From: Halomonas sp. LR3S48
GTDB taxonomy: Bacteria > Pseudomonadota > Gammaproteobacteria > Pseudomonadales > Halomonadaceae
Direction of reading: 5' to 3'
NCBI RefSeq assembly: GCF_025725665.1
Contig: NZ_CP107009.1
Location: 4,030,001 to 4,094,000 of the forward strand
DNA: 64,000 nucleotides
Under the pieces are notes generated by a model. It saw only the letters and a list, made by a program, of their open reading frames with translations. It was not told the DNA's origin and did not search any database. The position numbers and the translations under genes are program-made. Shown here one piece after another: positions 8,168-18,449 of the stretch; the stretch's first letter is position 1; each line of letters opens with the position of its first letter.

Positions 8168-8614
8168 TCAGTGTGTTTGCGCGGGCCTTACGTCCAGCAC
8201 TTCCACCTCGAAGGTCAGGGTACGCCCGGCAAGCGGATGGTTGAAGTCCACTTCCACCTGGCGCTCACCAACGGCGGAGATCACCCCAGGCAATTCGCCG
8301 CCAGCGGGATCGGAGAAGGACATCACCGTGCCCACCTCGGGCTCTATCTCCTCGAAATCGTCGCGGCTCAGCATCTGCACGTTCTGCGGATTGTGCTGGC
8401 CGAAACCGTGCTCAGGCGTGATCTCGAAGCTGCCGCTTTCACCGCCCGTCATGCCCTTCAGAGGGTGCTCGAAGCCGGGCGGCAGGTTGCCGTCACCCAC
8501 CTGAAAGGTAGCGGGCTGCTTTTCCCGGGTGGAGTCGACTATGGTGCCGTCCTCCAGCTTGAGGGTGAAGTGCAGGGTCACTTCCATGCCCTCGTCGATG
8601 CGATATTCGCTCAT
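8168..8614 (-). CDS. fkpB: FKBP-type peptidyl-prolyl isomerase (FkpB/SlpA-like)
   Basis: This 148-residue cytoplasmic FKBP-type PPIase catalyses cis-trans isomerisation of Xaa-Pro bonds and acts as a chaperone. The FKBP core (LHFTLKLEDGTIVDST near residues 14-29, then GDGNLPPGFEHPLKGM) is followed by an inserted flap domain (residues about 70-125, including ITPEHGFGQHNPQNVQ and VDFNHPLAG) as in the SlyD/SlpA subgroup. There is no His-rich metal-binding tail, which favours SlpA/FkpB over SlyD. Context agrees: it sits between lspA and ispH, its usual place. Confidence 0.92.
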   Translation of the reverse strand: MSEYRIDEGMEVTLHFTLKLEDGTIVDSTREKQPATFQVGDGNLPPGFEHPLKGMTGGESGSFEITPEHGFGQHNPQNVQMLSRDDFEEIEPEVGTVMSFSDPAGGELPGVISAVGERQVEVDFNHPLAGRTLTFEVEVLDVRPAQTH

Positions 8615-8680
8615 GTCGCTCTCGCTTGATCGGCTCTTGCGCTCGTTAGGTCGGTATCTGCCAGCAGCATAGCAGGCGTG

Positions 8681-9211
8681 TCAGCCGCGCCGCCGCGCCT
8701 GCTTGCGGCCTTCGAAGATGGATTCCCAGATCAGGCCGACGGCCCCCAGCGTGATGCCGATATCGGCCACGTTGAAGGCCGGGTAGTACCAGCCGGCGAC
8801 ATGGAAGGAAAAGAAGTCGACCACGTAGCCATGTACCAGGCGGTCATAGAGATTGCCCAGCGCCCCGCCGATGACCAGTGCCAGCGAGACGGCGAGCAGC
8901 TTTTCGTCGGCCTTGAGCCGGCTCATCCAGATGCTGAGGCCTACCGTCGCGCCAACGGCGATCAGAGCGAAGAACCAGCGCTGCCAACCGGGATGTCCGG
9001 CAAGGAAGCTGAACGCCGCGCCGGTATTGTGCAGCAATGTCAGGTTGAAGAACGGCAGCACTTCCACCGGCTGGCCGTAGCTCAGCACGCTCGACATCAG
9101 CGCCTTGGTGCCAAGGTCCAGCAGCACTACGGCGACGGCCAGCCACAGCCAGCGCAGCGGCTTGTGCATCGGCGGCACCGAAGCGCCACCGCCTTGTTCC
9201 TTGTCACGCAT
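8681..9211 (-). CDS. lspA: Lipoprotein signal peptidase (signal peptidase II)
   Basis: LspA is an inner-membrane aspartyl protease that removes the signal peptide of diacylglyceryl-prolipoproteins. The 176-residue product has four hydrophobic segments and the conserved blocks HNTGAAFSF (residues 61-69), GALGNLYDR and VVDFFSF, with the catalytic aspartates expected at D132 and D150 (FNVAD). The ATG at 9211 overlaps the end of ileS by eight bases, a coupling typical of ileS-lspA; an in-frame start five codons earlier is less likely. Two lipoprotein-like products are in the window (for example the ClsC-like protein with an LLFGCAG lipobox). Confidence 0.95.
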   Translation of the reverse strand: MRDKEQGGGASVPPMHKPLRWLWLAVAVVLLDLGTKALMSSVLSYGQPVEVLPFFNLTLLHNTGAAFSFLAGHPGWQRWFFALIAVGATVGLSIWMSRLKADEKLLAVSLALVIGGALGNLYDRLVHGYVVDFFSFHVAGWYYPAFNVADIGITLGAVGLIWESIFEGRKQARRRG

Positions 9212-12047
9212 AGTGGCGAGTCTCACCGGCGCCTTCCGGCAGGTTGCTGATGCAGCGACCGCACAGGTCGGGGTGATCGGCGTGGCTACCTACATCCTCG
9301 CGATGGTGCCAGCAGCGCTCGCATTTCTGGTGGGGGCTGGCCGCGACGGCAACCTTCAGGCCCGCCAGCTCGGTGGCCTCGGCATCATCTGCGTTCTGCC
9401 CCTCGGCCAGGGGTGCCAGGCGCACCTCGCTGGTCAGCATCACGAAGCGCAGCTCCTCGCCCAGCTTGGCCAGGATGGCATTGAGCTTGTCATCGACATA
9501 GAGCGTCACTTCCGCGGCCAGGCTACCCTTGATGGTCTTGGCGTTGCGGGCGTCCTCCAGGCACTTGTTGACCGCCTGCTTGACCTCGAGCACCTGCTCC
9601 CAGAATTCGCGGCCCATCTCGGCATCCGAGGCCAGGGTGGCGAGGCCTGGGTAGTAGCTCTCGAGCAGCACACTGTCGCGGCGATCGCCGGGGATGTGCT
9701 CGTAGATCTCCTCGGCGGTGAAGCTGAGAATCGGTGCCACCCAGCGCGAGAGCGCCTCGACCACGTGATAGAGCGCGGTCTGGCAGCTGCGCCGGGCCAG
9801 GGAGTCGGCCTGGGTGGTGTACTGGCGGTCCTTGATCACGTCGAGGTAGAAGCCGCCGAGCTCACGCGAGCAGAAGGTGTGCACCTGCTGGTAGACGTCG
9901 AGGAAGCGGTACTCCTCATAGGCCTTCTCGATGCGCGCCTGGAGCTGGGCGGCACGGTCCACCACCCACTGGTCCAGCGCCAGCATGTCGCCGAAGGCCA
10001 CCGCATCGCGCTCAGGGTCGAAGCCGTTGAGGTTGCTGAGCAGGAAGCGCGCGGTATTGCGAATGCGACGGTAGACGTCGGCGGTACGCTTGAGGATCTC
10101 GTCGGAGACCGCCATCTCGCCCGAATAGTCGGTGGAGGCGACCCACAGGCGCAGGATGTCGGCACCCAGCTTGTCCATCACTTCCTGGGGCGCCACCACG
10201 TTGCCCATCGACTTGGACATCTTGCGGCCCTGAGCATCAACGGTGAAGCCGTGGGTGAGCAGGCCGCGATACGGCGGGTGGCCGTCGATGGCGCAGCCGG
10301 TCAGCAGCGACGAGTGGAACCAGCCGCGGTGCTGGTCGGAACCCTCCAGGTAGAGATCGGCGCGTGGGCCGCTCTCGTGACCGTGAGGATGCGAGCCGCG
10401 CAGCACGTGGCGGTGGGTAGTGCCGGAGTCGAACCACACGTCGAGGGTGTCGGTGACCTTGTCGTAATCCGCCGCCTCATCGCCCAGCAGCTCGGCCGGG
10501 TCGAGGCGGAACCAGGCATCGATGCCATCGCGCTCGACACACTTGGCGGCCTCTTCCATCAGTTCCACGGTACGCGGATGCAGCTCACCGCTGGCCTTGT
10601 GCAGGAAGAACGGGATCGGTACCCCCCAGTTGCGCTGGCGCGAGATGCACCAGTCGGGACGGTTGGCGATCATTGCGTGCAGCCGCGCCTGCCCCCAGGC
10701 CGGAGTGAAGTGGGTGGCCTGGATGCCCTCGAGCGCCCGCTCGCGCAGGGTGCGCCCATGACTGTCCTTGATATCCATGCCCACGAACCACTGCGCCGTG
10801 GCGCGGTAGATCACCGGCGTCTTGTGGCGCCAGCAGTGCATGTAGCTATGGGTGATCACCTTGTGCGCCAGCAGCGCATCGACCTCGCGCAGCTTGTCGA
10901 CGATCTGCGGATTGGCCTTCCAGATCATCTGACCGCCGAAGAACGGTAGGTCGTCGGCATAGACGCCGTTGCCCTGCACCGGGCTCTTGATCTCCTCGAA
11001 GGCCATGCCGTGAGCACGGCAGGTGACGAAGTCGTCGACGCCATAGGCCGGGGCGGAGTGAACGATACCGGTGCTGCCCACCTCGGACTCGACGTAGTCG
11101 GCGAGATAGACCGGCGAGATGCGGTCGTAGAAAGGGTGGCGGAACTCGATCAGGTCGAGCGCCTCACCCTTGGCGGTGGCGATCACCTTGCCCTGGAGCT
11201 CGTAGCGCTCCAGGCACGACTCGACCAGTTCCTCGGCCAGCACCAGCAGGCGGCTACCGGTATCCACCAGCGCGTAGGTCAACTCAGGATGCACGTTGAG
11301 TGCCTGGTTGGCCGGAATGGTCCAGGGCGTGGTGGTCCAGATCACGATGGCGGCGGGCTTGGGCAACGTCGCCAGCCCGAAGGCGGCTGCCAGCTTGGCT
11401 TCGTCGGCGGCCGGGAAGGCCACATCGATGGCATCGGACTTCTTGTCCTGGTACTCCACCTCGGCCTCGGCCAGCGCCGAACCACAGTCGAAGCACCAGT
11501 TGACCGGCTTGAGTCCCTTGAAGACGTAACCCGCCGCGACCATGTCGGCCAGCGCGCGGATCTCGCCCGCCTCGTTGGCGTAGTCCATCGAGCGGTAGGG
11601 GTTGTCCCAGTCGCCGATCACACCCAGGCGCACGAAATCGGCGAGCTGGGTCTGAATCTGCGCCGCGGCGTACTCGCGGCACAGCCCTCGCGCCTGCTCG
11701 GGCTCGAGGTGCTTGCCGTGAGTAGTCTCCACCTTGTGCTCGATGGGCAGGCCGTGGCAGTCCCAGCCGGGCACGTAGGGCGCATCGAAGCCGGCCAGGT
11801 TCTTCGACTTGACGATGATGTCCTTGAGGATCTTGTTGACGGCATGACCGATGTGAATGCTGCCGTTGGCGTAGGGAGGGCCGTCGTGAAGCACGAAGGT
11901 CTCGCGGCCGCGGCGCTCCTCACGCAGGCGCTGGTAGAGCTTCATGTCCTGCCACTGTGCCACCCGGCCGGGCTCACGCTGGGGCAGGTTACCGCGCATG
12001 GGGAAGTCGGTTTCGGGCAGGTTCAGTGTGTGCTTGTAGTCGCTCAT
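9204..12047 (-). CDS. ileS: Isoleucyl-tRNA synthetase
   Basis: This 947-residue class Ia synthetase charges tRNA-Ile and edits misactivated valine. The HIGH signature is at residues 65-68 (SIHIGHAVN) and the KMSKS loop appears in the second half ([10 protein letters not shown]). The CP1 editing domain lies between them ([14 protein letters not shown]). The C-terminal zinc-binding end is present as CERCWHH and CGRC about 20 residues later. Length is typical of bacterial IleRS (about 930-950). It lies 10 bases after ribF and overlaps lspA, so the three are probably co-transcribed. Confidence 0.98.
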   Translation of the reverse strand: MSDYKHTLNLPETDFPMRGNLPQREPGRVAQWQDMKLYQRLREERRGRETFVLHDGPPYANGSIHIGHAVNKILKDIIVKSKNLAGFDAPYVPGWDCHGLPIEHKVETTHGKHLEPEQARGLCREYAAAQIQTQLADFVRLGVIGDWDNPYRSMDYANEAGEIRALADMVAAGYVFKGLKPVNWCFDCGSALAEAEVEYQDKKSDAIDVAFPAADEAKLAAAFGLATLPKPAAIVIWTTTPWTIPANQALNVHPELTYALVDTGSRLLVLAEELVESCLERYELQGKVIATAKGEALDLIEFRHPFYDRISPVYLADYVESEVGSTGIVHSAPAYGVDDFVTCRAHGMAFEEIKSPVQGNGVYADDLPFFGGQMIWKANPQIVDKLREVDALLAHKVITHSYMHCWRHKTPVIYRATAQWFVGMDIKDSHGRTLRERALEGIQATHFTPAWGQARLHAMIANRPDWCISRQRNWGVPIPFFLHKASGELHPRTVELMEEAAKCVERDGIDAWFRLDPAELLGDEAADYDKVTDTLDVWFDSGTTHRHVLRGSHPHGHESGPRADLYLEGSDQHRGWFHSSLLTGCAIDGHPPYRGLLTHGFTVDAQGRKMSKSMGNVVAPQEVMDKLGADILRLWVASTDYSGEMAVSDEILKRTADVYRRIRNTARFLLSNLNGFDPERDAVAFGDMLALDQWVVDRAAQLQARIEKAYEEYRFLDVYQQVHTFCSRELGGFYLDVIKDRQYTTQADSLARRSCQTALYHVVEALSRWVAPILSFTAEEIYEHIPGDRRDSVLLESYYPGLATLASDAEMGREFWEQVLEVKQAVNKCLEDARNAKTIKGSLAAEVTLYVDDKLNAILAKLGEELRFVMLTSEVRLAPLAEGQNADDAEATELAGLKVAVAASPHQKCERCWHHREDVGSHADHPDLCGRCISNLPEGAGETRHYA

Positions 12048-12057
12048 ATCCTGGGAG

Positions 12058-13119
12058 TCAGCCGTCGTCGTGGTCGGCGGAACGTCCCGCCGAGGATTCG
12101 AAATTCACGGCTTCGCGCGCCAGCGGCGCCGATGCCAATGGAAGAGAGTCGTCTGTCAGGCCAAGCTCCCTGGCCGTGTGGCACTCCTCGGCGAAATAGC
12201 GCCGGGCACGGGCCTGGTCGGCAGCGATCTGCTGCTTGAGCGCAGTGAAGTCGTCGAACTTCACTTCGCCGCGCAGCCTGGCACAGGGAAATACCACCAG
12301 GCGCTGCCCGTAGAGGTCGCCGTCGAAGTCGAACAGGTGGACCTCCAGCACCGGCCGGTCGCTGCCCACCGTTGGCCGCCAGCCGATATTGGCCACGCCG
12401 GGAAGGCGCTGCCCATCGGGTAGCTCGGTCACTACCGCATAGACCCCGCGCAGCGCCAGCGGCAGGCGCGGCTGCGGCAGGTTGGCGGTGGGCACGCCAA
12501 TGGTGCGCCCCAGCTTCTGGTCGGCGACCACCCTTCCACCGAGACGATAGGGGCGCCCCAGCATTCTCGCCGCCTGGGCGAAGTTGCCGCTGGCCAGCAG
12601 AGTGCGCACTCGCGTGCTGGAGACCCGCTCGTCGTCATAGGCGAAGGTGCGCGTATGCTCGACGCCAAAGCCCTCGCGACCACGCCGCTCCCCCTCTTTG
12701 GCCAGCAAGGTGAAATCACCGCTGCGGTCGCAGCCAAAACGGAAGTCGTCCCCCACCACCAGATGGCGTACACCCAGCCCTTCGACCAACACACGGTCGA
12801 TGAATTCCACCGCGGTGAGGCTTCGCAGCCGCTCGTTGAACGGCAGGCAGAGCACGTAATCGACGCCGCTCTCGCCCAGCAGGCGCACCTTTTCGCGCAG
12901 CCGGGTCAGCCGCGGCGGCGCCTGGTCGCCGGCGAAGAATTCACGCGGCTGGGGCTCGAACACCACGACCGTTACCGGCAGGCGCAGCTTCGAGGCCTGC
13001 TCGCGGCACTGATCGAGAATCGCCTGGTGTCCGCGGTGCACGCCATCGAAATTGCCGATGGTGGCCACGCAGCCGCGATGCTCCTCGCGCAGATTGTGCA
13101 GTCCTCGAATGACTTCCAT
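12058..13119 (-). CDS. ribF: Bifunctional riboflavin kinase / FMN adenylyltransferase
   Basis: RibF makes FMN and then FAD from riboflavin and ATP. The N-terminal FAD synthetase domain shows the nucleotidyltransferase motif [11 protein letters not shown] (residues 22-32) and the ERVSSTRVR block near residue 165; the C-terminal flavokinase domain starts with the RLGGRVV and GVPTANL signatures. The 353 residues include a roughly 35-residue C-terminal extension beyond the usual 310-320. First gene of the ribF-ileS-lspA-fkpB-ispH cluster; an intergenic inverted repeat separates it from murJ. Confidence 0.95.
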   Translation of the reverse strand: MEVIRGLHNLREEHRGCVATIGNFDGVHRGHQAILDQCREQASKLRLPVTVVVFEPQPREFFAGDQAPPRLTRLREKVRLLGESGVDYVLCLPFNERLRSLTAVEFIDRVLVEGLGVRHLVVGDDFRFGCDRSGDFTLLAKEGERRGREGFGVEHTRTFAYDDERVSSTRVRTLLASGNFAQAARMLGRPYRLGGRVVADQKLGRTIGVPTANLPQPRLPLALRGVYAVVTELPDGQRLPGVANIGWRPTVGSDRPVLEVHLFDFDGDLYGQRLVVFPCARLRGEVKFDDFTALKQQIAADQARARRYFAEECHTARELGLTDDSLPLASAPLAREAVNFESSAGRSADHDDG

Positions 13120-13229
13120 CTGGTCGTCAACATCCTGTTAGGGTTGAAACGTGTAAAGGGCTCGATTATAGCGGACCTGGCTCCCCTTGACAGCCGGCCG
13201 GCCCGACTCCCCACACCGAGGGGTGCCGA

Positions 13230-13320
13230 GGGCAAAGGTCGACGAGAAGGCCATTTGCCATGGATGGCAAATGTAGCGTCCAGGGAAGCATTCACAGCGC
13301 CTTCTCGGCGACCTTTGCCC
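13230..13320. repeat. Nested inverted repeat between murJ and ribF
   Basis: Outer arms 13230-13251 and 13299-13320 are complementary at 21 of 22 positions (GGGCAAAGGTCG...GAAGGC). Inside, next to the left arm, lies a second, perfect inverted repeat with 10-bp arms (13252-13261 and 13264-13273, CATTTGCCAT/ATGGCAAATG) around two bases. About 25 bases of unpaired sequence follow. The whole 91-base unit would fold into a Y-shaped structure in DNA or RNA. It carries no coding potential I trust. The compact, ordered architecture resembles a miniature dispersed repeat; this is inference. Confidence 0.75.
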
Positions 13321-13357
13321 TTGGATCAGCCCCGGCACGTTGCTAGAAGAACAGCTC

Positions 13358-14977
13358 TCACCCTCGCATCCGGAACTGCCGCGGCCTGACGCCCAGCGCC
13401 GCCAGCCAGGCGAAGTAGACCATCGCGCCGGCTACAACCAGCAGCGCCAGCCACTGTACCCGTGTCCATACGCCCCAGCCCAGCCACTGCTGCCAGTCCG
13501 GCGCGAGCCAGGCCAGCCCCACGCTCATCACCACGCAGCCGCCGATCAGTTGCACCGCGTAGCGGCCCCAGCCAGGCTGGCACACCAGCACGCCCTGCTT
13601 GTAGAGCAGCCAACCCAGCAGGCCCGCATTGAGGAACGCCGACAGCGCCGTAGCCAGGGCCAGGCCTGCATGGGCCAGCGGCCAGATCAGGATCAGGTTG
13701 AACACCATGTTGGCCACCATGGCGATGATGCCGACCTTGACCGGCGTCTTGGTGTTCTGGCGGGCGAAGAAGCCCGGCGCCAGCACCTTGATCAGCATGA
13801 AGGCGACCAGGCCGAAGGCGTAGGCCCGCAGGCTCATGGCCGCCATGGCAATGTCGTGCTCGGTCATGGCGCCGTAGTGGAACAACGAGATCAGCAACGG
13901 CTCGGCCAGGATCGCCAGCGCCAGCGCCGCCGGCAAGCCCAGCAGCAACACGGCGCGCACCGCCCAGTCGAGCATGGCGGCGAAGTGTTCGCCCGACTGC
14001 TCGGCGTGGCGCTTGGAGAGCGCCGGCAGGATCACCGTGCCGATGGCAATACCGAACACCCCCAGTGGCAGCTCGACCAGGCGGTCGGAATAATAGAGCC
14101 AGGAGACGCTGCCAGGCGCGAGCAGTGAAGCCAGCACCGTGTCCAGCAGCAGGTTGATCTGCGATACCGAGACGCCGAACAGCGCCGGCGCCATCAGCAC
14201 CAGGATGCGCTTCACCCCGCTGTGGGCGAAGTTGGGCCACGGCCGCGGCATCAACCCCAGGCGTGCCAGGAACGGCACCTGGAAGGCGAGCTGGGCGCAG
14301 CCGGCAATCAGCACGCCCCAGGCCAGCGCCATGGCCGGCTCGCTCATCAAGGGCGTGAGCAGCACGGCCGCACCGATCAGCGAGAGGTTGAGCAGCACCG
14401 GAGTGAAGGCCGGCACGGCGAAGCGGTTCCAGGTGTTGAGCACGCTGCCGGCGAAGGCGGTGAGCGAGACCAGCAGCAGGTAAGGAAAGGTCAGCCGTAG
14501 CATGTCGGCGGTCAACGCCAGCTTGGCCGGGTCGCGGCCGAAGCCGGGCGCGAAGACCCAGACCAGCCAGGGTGCGGCCAGCATCGCCAGGGCAGTGATC
14601 AGCGCAAGCACGGCGGTGAGACTGCCGGCCACGGCATCGAGCAGCTCGCGCACTTCGCGCTTGCTGCCGCGGGTGGCGTACTCGGAGAGCACCGGCACGA
14701 AGGCCTGGTTGAAGGCCCCTTCGGCGAACAGGCGGCGCATGAAGTTGGGGATCTTGAAGGCGACGAAGAAGGCATCGGCGCCGCTACCGGCACCGAACAG
14801 GGTCGCCACTACCACGTCGCGCACCAACCCCATGACTCGTGACAGCATGGTCATGGCGCCGACGACCAGGCCGGAGCGCATCAGACCACCGGCCTTGGGT
14901 GCAACGGCTCGATCGTCGTCGGCCACCTGGGGCGGGGCCGACTTTCCGGGCTCGGGCAACTGCTCGCGTTCCGTCAC
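13358..14977 (-). CDS. murJ: Lipid II flippase MurJ (MviN)
   Basis: MurJ moves undecaprenyl-linked lipid II across the inner membrane for peptidoglycan synthesis. The 539-residue protein has about 14 hydrophobic segments, preceded by a roughly 30-residue polar extension. Conserved MVF-family blocks are seen: MLSRVMGLVRDVVVA, DAFFVAFKIPNFMRRLFAEGAFNQAFVP, and FFARQNTKTPVKVG in the second half. The start is a GTG at 14977 with AGGAAGG five bases upstream; an ATG at codon 33 would remove the polar extension and cannot be fully excluded. It is placed between rpsT and ribF, the usual neighbourhood in gammaproteobacteria. Confidence 0.95.
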   Translation of the reverse strand: MTEREQLPEPGKSAPPQVADDDRAVAPKAGGLMRSGLVVGAMTMLSRVMGLVRDVVVATLFGAGSGADAFFVAFKIPNFMRRLFAEGAFNQAFVPVLSEYATRGSKREVRELLDAVAGSLTAVLALITALAMLAAPWLVWVFAPGFGRDPAKLALTADMLRLTFPYLLLVSLTAFAGSVLNTWNRFAVPAFTPVLLNLSLIGAAVLLTPLMSEPAMALAWGVLIAGCAQLAFQVPFLARLGLMPRPWPNFAHSGVKRILVLMAPALFGVSVSQINLLLDTVLASLLAPGSVSWLYYSDRLVELPLGVFGIAIGTVILPALSKRHAEQSGEHFAAMLDWAVRAVLLLGLPAALALAILAEPLLISLFHYGAMTEHDIAMAAMSLRAYAFGLVAFMLIKVLAPGFFARQNTKTPVKVGIIAMVANMVFNLILIWPLAHAGLALATALSAFLNAGLLGWLLYKQGVLVCQPGWGRYAVQLIGGCVVMSVGLAWLAPDWQQWLGWGVWTRVQWLALLVVAGAMVYFAWLAALGVRPRQFRMRG

Positions 14978-15031
14978 CTATCCCTTCCTCACCAGGCTCG
15001 TTCAAGGTGGGAGCGTCCCACCATCAGGCAC

Positions 15032-15057
15032 AAAAAAACCGGCCAAGGCCGGTTTTT
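15032..15057. terminator. Bidirectional-looking Rho-independent terminator after rpsT
   Basis: A 6-bp CCGGCC/GGCCGG stem (15039-15044 and 15047-15052) with a 2-base gap is flanked by A7 on the left and T5 on the right, so it can work in either direction. On the - strand it ends rpsT transcripts 60 bases past the stop and separates rpsT from murJ. Confidence 0.85.
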
Positions 15058-15118
15058 CGAGATCGCGATACACTGCATCGAACCGATGAGCGCTCGCGAC
15101 GTCTCCAGGCGTCCGGCT

Positions 15119-15385
15119 TTACGCAGCCAGCGCCTTAATTCGCTTGTTCAGGCGGCTCTTCAGGCGCGCGGCCTTCTTCTTGGAGAGCACGTCCTTGTCG
15201 GCGATGCGGTCGATGATCGGCTGCGCCTTCTGGAACTCGGTCATCGCGGTGGCGTGGTCGCCGCCGTTGATGGCCTTGATGACACGCTTCACATAGGTAC
15301 GCACCATGGCGCGCTGGCTCGCCTTCAGAACACGACGGCCTTCCGCCTGACGGGCACGCTTGCGGGCTTGCTTGCTGTTTGCCAC
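15119..15385 (-). CDS. rpsT: 30S ribosomal protein S20
   Basis: This 88-residue, very basic protein (ANSKQARKRARQAEG start, KSRLNKRIKALAA end) is S20, which binds 16S rRNA early in 30S assembly. It starts with GTG at 15385, with AGGAG seven bases upstream. A weak non-AUG start is known for E. coli rpsT (UUG), where it takes part in autoregulation, and the GTG here may serve the same end (inference). A hairpin lies 26-45 bases upstream of the start. It is single, with a terminator behind it. Confidence 0.96.
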   Translation of the reverse strand: MANSKQARKRARQAEGRRVLKASQRAMVRTYVKRVIKAINGGDHATAMTEFQKAQPIIDRIADKDVLSKKKAARLKSRLNKRIKALAA

Positions 15386-15405
15386 TGACTATCTCCTGAA
15401 AAACT

Positions 15406-15430
15406 TTAACGCCGCCCAATGTGGGGCGGC
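15406..15430 (-). promoter_or_regulatory. GC-rich hairpin just upstream of rpsT
   Basis: A 7-bp GCCGCCC/GGGCGGC stem (15411-15417 with 15424-15430) with a 6-base loop is followed on the - strand by TTAAAGTTTTT and then the rpsT ribosome site. It could terminate transcripts coming from proB, or be an attenuator or S20-binding element in the rpsT leader. I cannot decide between these from the sequence. Confidence 0.55.
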
Positions 15431-15582
15431 ATCGATAACGATTTGTCCGGCCTGGAATTATCGCTTTCCTGCCGGCCTGGCCATTGTGTCAACGTCAAGA
15501 TTGTCGACGGGCCGTGTCTGAGAGGATGGCGCATCCTACCACAGGTGCGCGGCGTCATGCTACATGCAGCGAAAACACGGGC

Positions 15583-16719
15583 TCACAGCACGACGAGGTT
15601 ATCCCGGTGGATCAACTCGGGGGCCTCCATGTAGCCCAGGATCGCCTCGATCTGGTGGCTCGGCTGACCCAGAATGCGGCGTGCCTCGTCGGCGCCATAA
15701 TTGACCAACCCCTTGGCAATCCTCTCGCCCTGTTCGTCGAGACACAGCACCATGTCCCCGCGAACGAAGTCGCCCGAAAGCGCCTTGACCCCTACCGCCA
15801 GCAGGCTCGAGCCGCTGCCGCGAAGGACTTTCACCGCACCGGCGTCCAGCGTCAGGCTACCGCGTACCTGCAGCTGCCCCGCCAGCCAGCGCTTGCGCGC
15901 CGCGATCGGCGCCTCTTCCGGACACAGCAGCGTACCCAGCCGTTCGCCCTGGACCAGCCGGGACAACACATCGGGCTGGCGACCGCTGGCAATGACCGTA
16001 ACGGCGCCGGAGCGAGCGGCCAAGCGAGCCGCCTGCACCTTGGTAGTCATACCACCCCGCCCCAGCGCGCCACCGCCACCCGCCACTGCCGCAAGCGCCG
16101 GATCGTCGGCACGCCCTTCGCTGATCAGCGTGGCCGCGGGATTATGCCGGGGATCGGCGTCGAACAACCCCTCCTGGTCGGTGAGGATCACCAGTGCTTC
16201 GGCCTCGAGCAGGTTGGCCACCAGCGCGCCCAGGGTATCGTTGTCGCCGAAGCGGATCTCGTCGGTGACGACGGTGTCATTTTCGTTGACCACCGGCACC
16301 ACGCGCAGGTCGACCAGGGTACGCAGCGCCGAGCGCGCGTTGAGGTACCGCTTGCGGTTGGAGAGGTCGTCATGGGTCAGCAGCACCTGGGCGGTGAGCA
16401 ATCCATGACGTGCAAAATGATGCTCGTAGCACTGGGTCAGGCCGTTCTGTCCGACCGCGGCGGCGGCCTGCAACTCATGCACTGCCGAAGGGCGGGCCTG
16501 CCAGCCCAGCCGCACCATACCGGCCGCCACGGCACCCGACGACACCAGCACCACCTCGACGCCCTGGCGATGCAGCGCCGCGATCTGGTCCACCCAGCCG
16601 CCGATCGCCGCCTCGTCGAGCCCGCGCCCGTCATTGGTCAGCAGCGCACTGCCGATCTTCACCACCACCCGGCGAGCGCCACGCAGCGCATCGCGACCCG
16701 GAACCCGCTCGTTGCTCAC
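15583..16719 (-). CDS. proB: Glutamate 5-kinase
   Basis: ProB phosphorylates glutamate to gamma-glutamyl phosphate, the first and feedback-inhibited step of proline synthesis, relevant also to osmoadaptation. The amino acid kinase domain ([49 protein letters not shown]) is followed by a C-terminal PUA domain from about residue 280. The chosen start is GTG at 16719 with GGGAG upstream at seven-base spacing, giving 378 residues, close to the E. coli length of 367; a TTG six codons earlier lacks such a site. It follows obgE on the same strand after 161 bases, a common gammaproteobacterial arrangement (obgE-proB). Confidence 0.95.
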   Translation of the reverse strand: MSNERVPGRDALRGARRVVVKIGSALLTNDGRGLDEAAIGGWVDQIAALHRQGVEVVLVSSGAVAAGMVRLGWQARPSAVHELQAAAAVGQNGLTQCYEHHFARHGLLTAQVLLTHDDLSNRKRYLNARSALRTLVDLRVVPVVNENDTVVTDEIRFGDNDTLGALVANLLEAEALVILTDQEGLFDADPRHNPAATLISEGRADDPALAAVAGGGGALGRGGMTTKVQAARLAARSGAVTVIASGRQPDVLSRLVQGERLGTLLCPEEAPIAARKRWLAGQLQVRGSLTLDAGAVKVLRGSGSSLLAVGVKALSGDFVRGDMVLCLDEQGERIAKGLVNYGADEARRILGQPSHQIEAILGYMEAPELIHRDNLVVL

Positions 16720-16880
16720 CTTTCGACTCTCCCACAAGGCTGCAATTTACCAACATCGAGACACTGCGCGAGCGATGGTCAGACTAGGCAAACCTTGGCG
16801 AAAGAGCGGAGTTTGCTGTTGCAAATTAGCATCTTGAGTCAAGGTTTAACGACGTATGGCCGAGCGCAGCCAGTGTTCAC

Positions 16881-18074
16881 TTAAGGGGCATACTCGACTT
16901 CGACATCGTAATCATCGTCGTCGAAGTCATCGTCATCATCGTCCTGATCGCTGCGCTTGCGCCTGCGACCCAGGCGCGCCTCGGTGCGCGCCACTGCTTC
17001 GGCCTCCATGCGCTCGCGCATTTCTCGCTCACGCTCGGCCGCCGCTTCGTCCTCGTTTTCCAGCCGGCGCTGCTCGGTCAGCCAGCGGTGCGCCGCCTGC
17101 ACCAGGGCATCGGTGCCCTCACCGCTGATCGCCGAGATACGATAGACCGGCCCCGTCCAGGCAAGACCTTCGACGATGATGGCGACTCGCGCCTCGCGCT
17201 CCTCTTCCGGCACGAGATCCAGCTTGTTGATCACCAGCCAGCGCGGCCGCTCGGCCAGGGTCGGCGAGAACTGCTCCAGCTCGTGGGCGATGGCTTGCGC
17301 CGCCTCGACCGGGTCGGACTCGTCGAAAGGCGCCACGTCGACGACATTGAACAGCAGCCGGGTACGCGTCAGGTGCTTGAGGAAGCGCAGGCCCAGGCCG
17401 GCACCATCCGAGGCACCCTCGATCAACCCCGGCACGTCGGCCATCACGAAGTGCTCGTGCATGCCCAGCTTCACCACGCCGAGGTTGGGTACCAGGGTGG
17501 TGAAGGGGTAATCGGCCACCTTGGGCTTGGCCGCGGAGACCGAGCGAATCAGGGTCGACTTGCCGGCGTTGGGCATGCCCAGCAGGCCGACATCGGCCAT
17601 CACCTTCATTTCCAGGCGCAGGTTGTGCCGCTCGCCGTCGGTACCGGGCGTGGTCTTGCGCGGCGCCCGGTTGGTGGACGACTTGAAATGGATGTTGCCA
17701 AGGCCCCGGCGCCCCCCTTGGGCCACCAGCACCTGCTGCCCGATCTCGGTGATGTCGGCGATCACCTCGAGGGTGTCCTCATCGATTACCGTAGTACCCA
17801 CCGGCACCTTGACCACCAGGTCGCTGCCGGCCCGACCGCTCATCTGCCGCCCCTGTCCAGGGCGCCCGCTCTCGGCCTGGTAGAAACGCTGGTACTTGAA
17901 GTCGATCAGGGTATTGAGGGCGTCGTCGCCGACCAGGTAGACGCTGCCGCCATGCCCGCCATCGCCGCCATCGGGACCACCCCTGGGCACGTATTTCTCG
18001 CGGCGAAAGCTCAGGCAGCCGTTACCGCCCCTGCCGGCTTCCACGATGATCGAGGCTTCGTCGACGAACTGCAT
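16881..18074 (-). CDS. obgE: Obg-family GTPase (ribosome assembly)
   Basis: ObgE/CgtA is an essential GTPase associated with 50S assembly and the stringent response. The Gly-rich Obg fold occupies residues 1-158 ([22 protein letters not shown]), the G domain starts with the P-loop GMPNAGKS at 166-173 and shows DVPGLIEGA and NKLDLV. The C-terminal tail is long, charged and ends in an Asp-rich run ([13 protein letters not shown]), more acidic than in E. coli and consistent with a salt-tolerant organism. It is downstream of rplU and rpmA, the standard context, though a hairpin lies between rpmA and obgE. Confidence 0.97.
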   Translation of the reverse strand: MQFVDEASIIVEAGRGGNGCLSFRREKYVPRGGPDGGDGGHGGSVYLVGDDALNTLIDFKYQRFYQAESGRPGQGRQMSGRAGSDLVVKVPVGTTVIDEDTLEVIADITEIGQQVLVAQGGRRGLGNIHFKSSTNRAPRKTTPGTDGERHNLRLEMKVMADVGLLGMPNAGKSTLIRSVSAAKPKVADYPFTTLVPNLGVVKLGMHEHFVMADVPGLIEGASDGAGLGLRFLKHLTRTRLLFNVVDVAPFDESDPVEAAQAIAHELEQFSPTLAERPRWLVINKLDLVPEEEREARVAIIVEGLAWTGPVYRISAISGEGTDALVQAAHRWLTEQRRLENEDEAAAEREREMRERMEAEAVARTEARLGRRRKRSDQDDDDDDFDDDDYDVEVEYAP

Positions 18075-18113
18075 GTGACACTCTCCCGACGGATGCTACC
18101 GTCATGATACAAG

Positions 18114-18137
18114 AAGGCCCCGCCTGAGCGGGGCCTT
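18114..18137 (-). terminator. Strong hairpin between rpmA and obgE
   Basis: A perfect 10-bp stem (18114-18123 with 18128-18137, AAGGCCCCGC) with a 4-base loop lies 23 bases after the rpmA stop. On the - strand the following bases are TTCTTGT, a short imperfect T run, so it is probably a partial terminator that lowers obgE expression relative to the two ribosomal genes. Confidence 0.65.
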
Positions 18138-18159
18138 CCCTCTACCGGTTCGGGCGTTC

Positions 18160-18417
18160 TCAGGCAGAGACGACGCTGACGAACTTACGGTTCTTCGGAC
18201 CCTTGGTCTCGAACTTGATCACACCGTCGCTCAGGGCGAAGAGGGTGTGGTCGCGGCCGATGCCGACACCGGTACCGGCGTGGAAACGGGTACCACGCTG
18301 GCGCACGATGATGTTGCCTGCGGTGACGGCCTGGCCGCCGTACAGCTTGACACCAAGGCGTTTGGATTCTGAATCGCGGCCGTTACGGGTAGAGCCGGCT
18401 GCCTTCTTATGAGCCAT
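18160..18417 (-). CDS. rpmA: 50S ribosomal protein L27
   Basis: This 85-residue protein begins [20 protein letters not shown] and contains GVKLYGGQ and [10 protein letters not shown], diagnostic of L27, whose N-terminus reaches the peptidyl transferase centre. No N-terminal extension needing the Firmicutes-type processing is present. It lies 32 bases after rplU in the same transcription unit. Confidence 0.98.
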   Translation of the reverse strand: MAHKKAAGSTRNGRDSESKRLGVKLYGGQAVTAGNIIVRQRGTRFHAGTGVGIGRDHTLFALSDGVIKFETKGPKNRKFVSVVSA

Positions 18418-18449
18418 TGCAAAGTCCTCGCTCGTTAAGGGGAAGCCGC

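Noticed and set aside
9105..10949. A long open frame on the + strand antisense to ileS (614 codons)
   Set aside because: It lies wholly opposite a fully conserved ileS. Long antisense frames are expected in GC-rich coding DNA, and the product has no recognisable domain.
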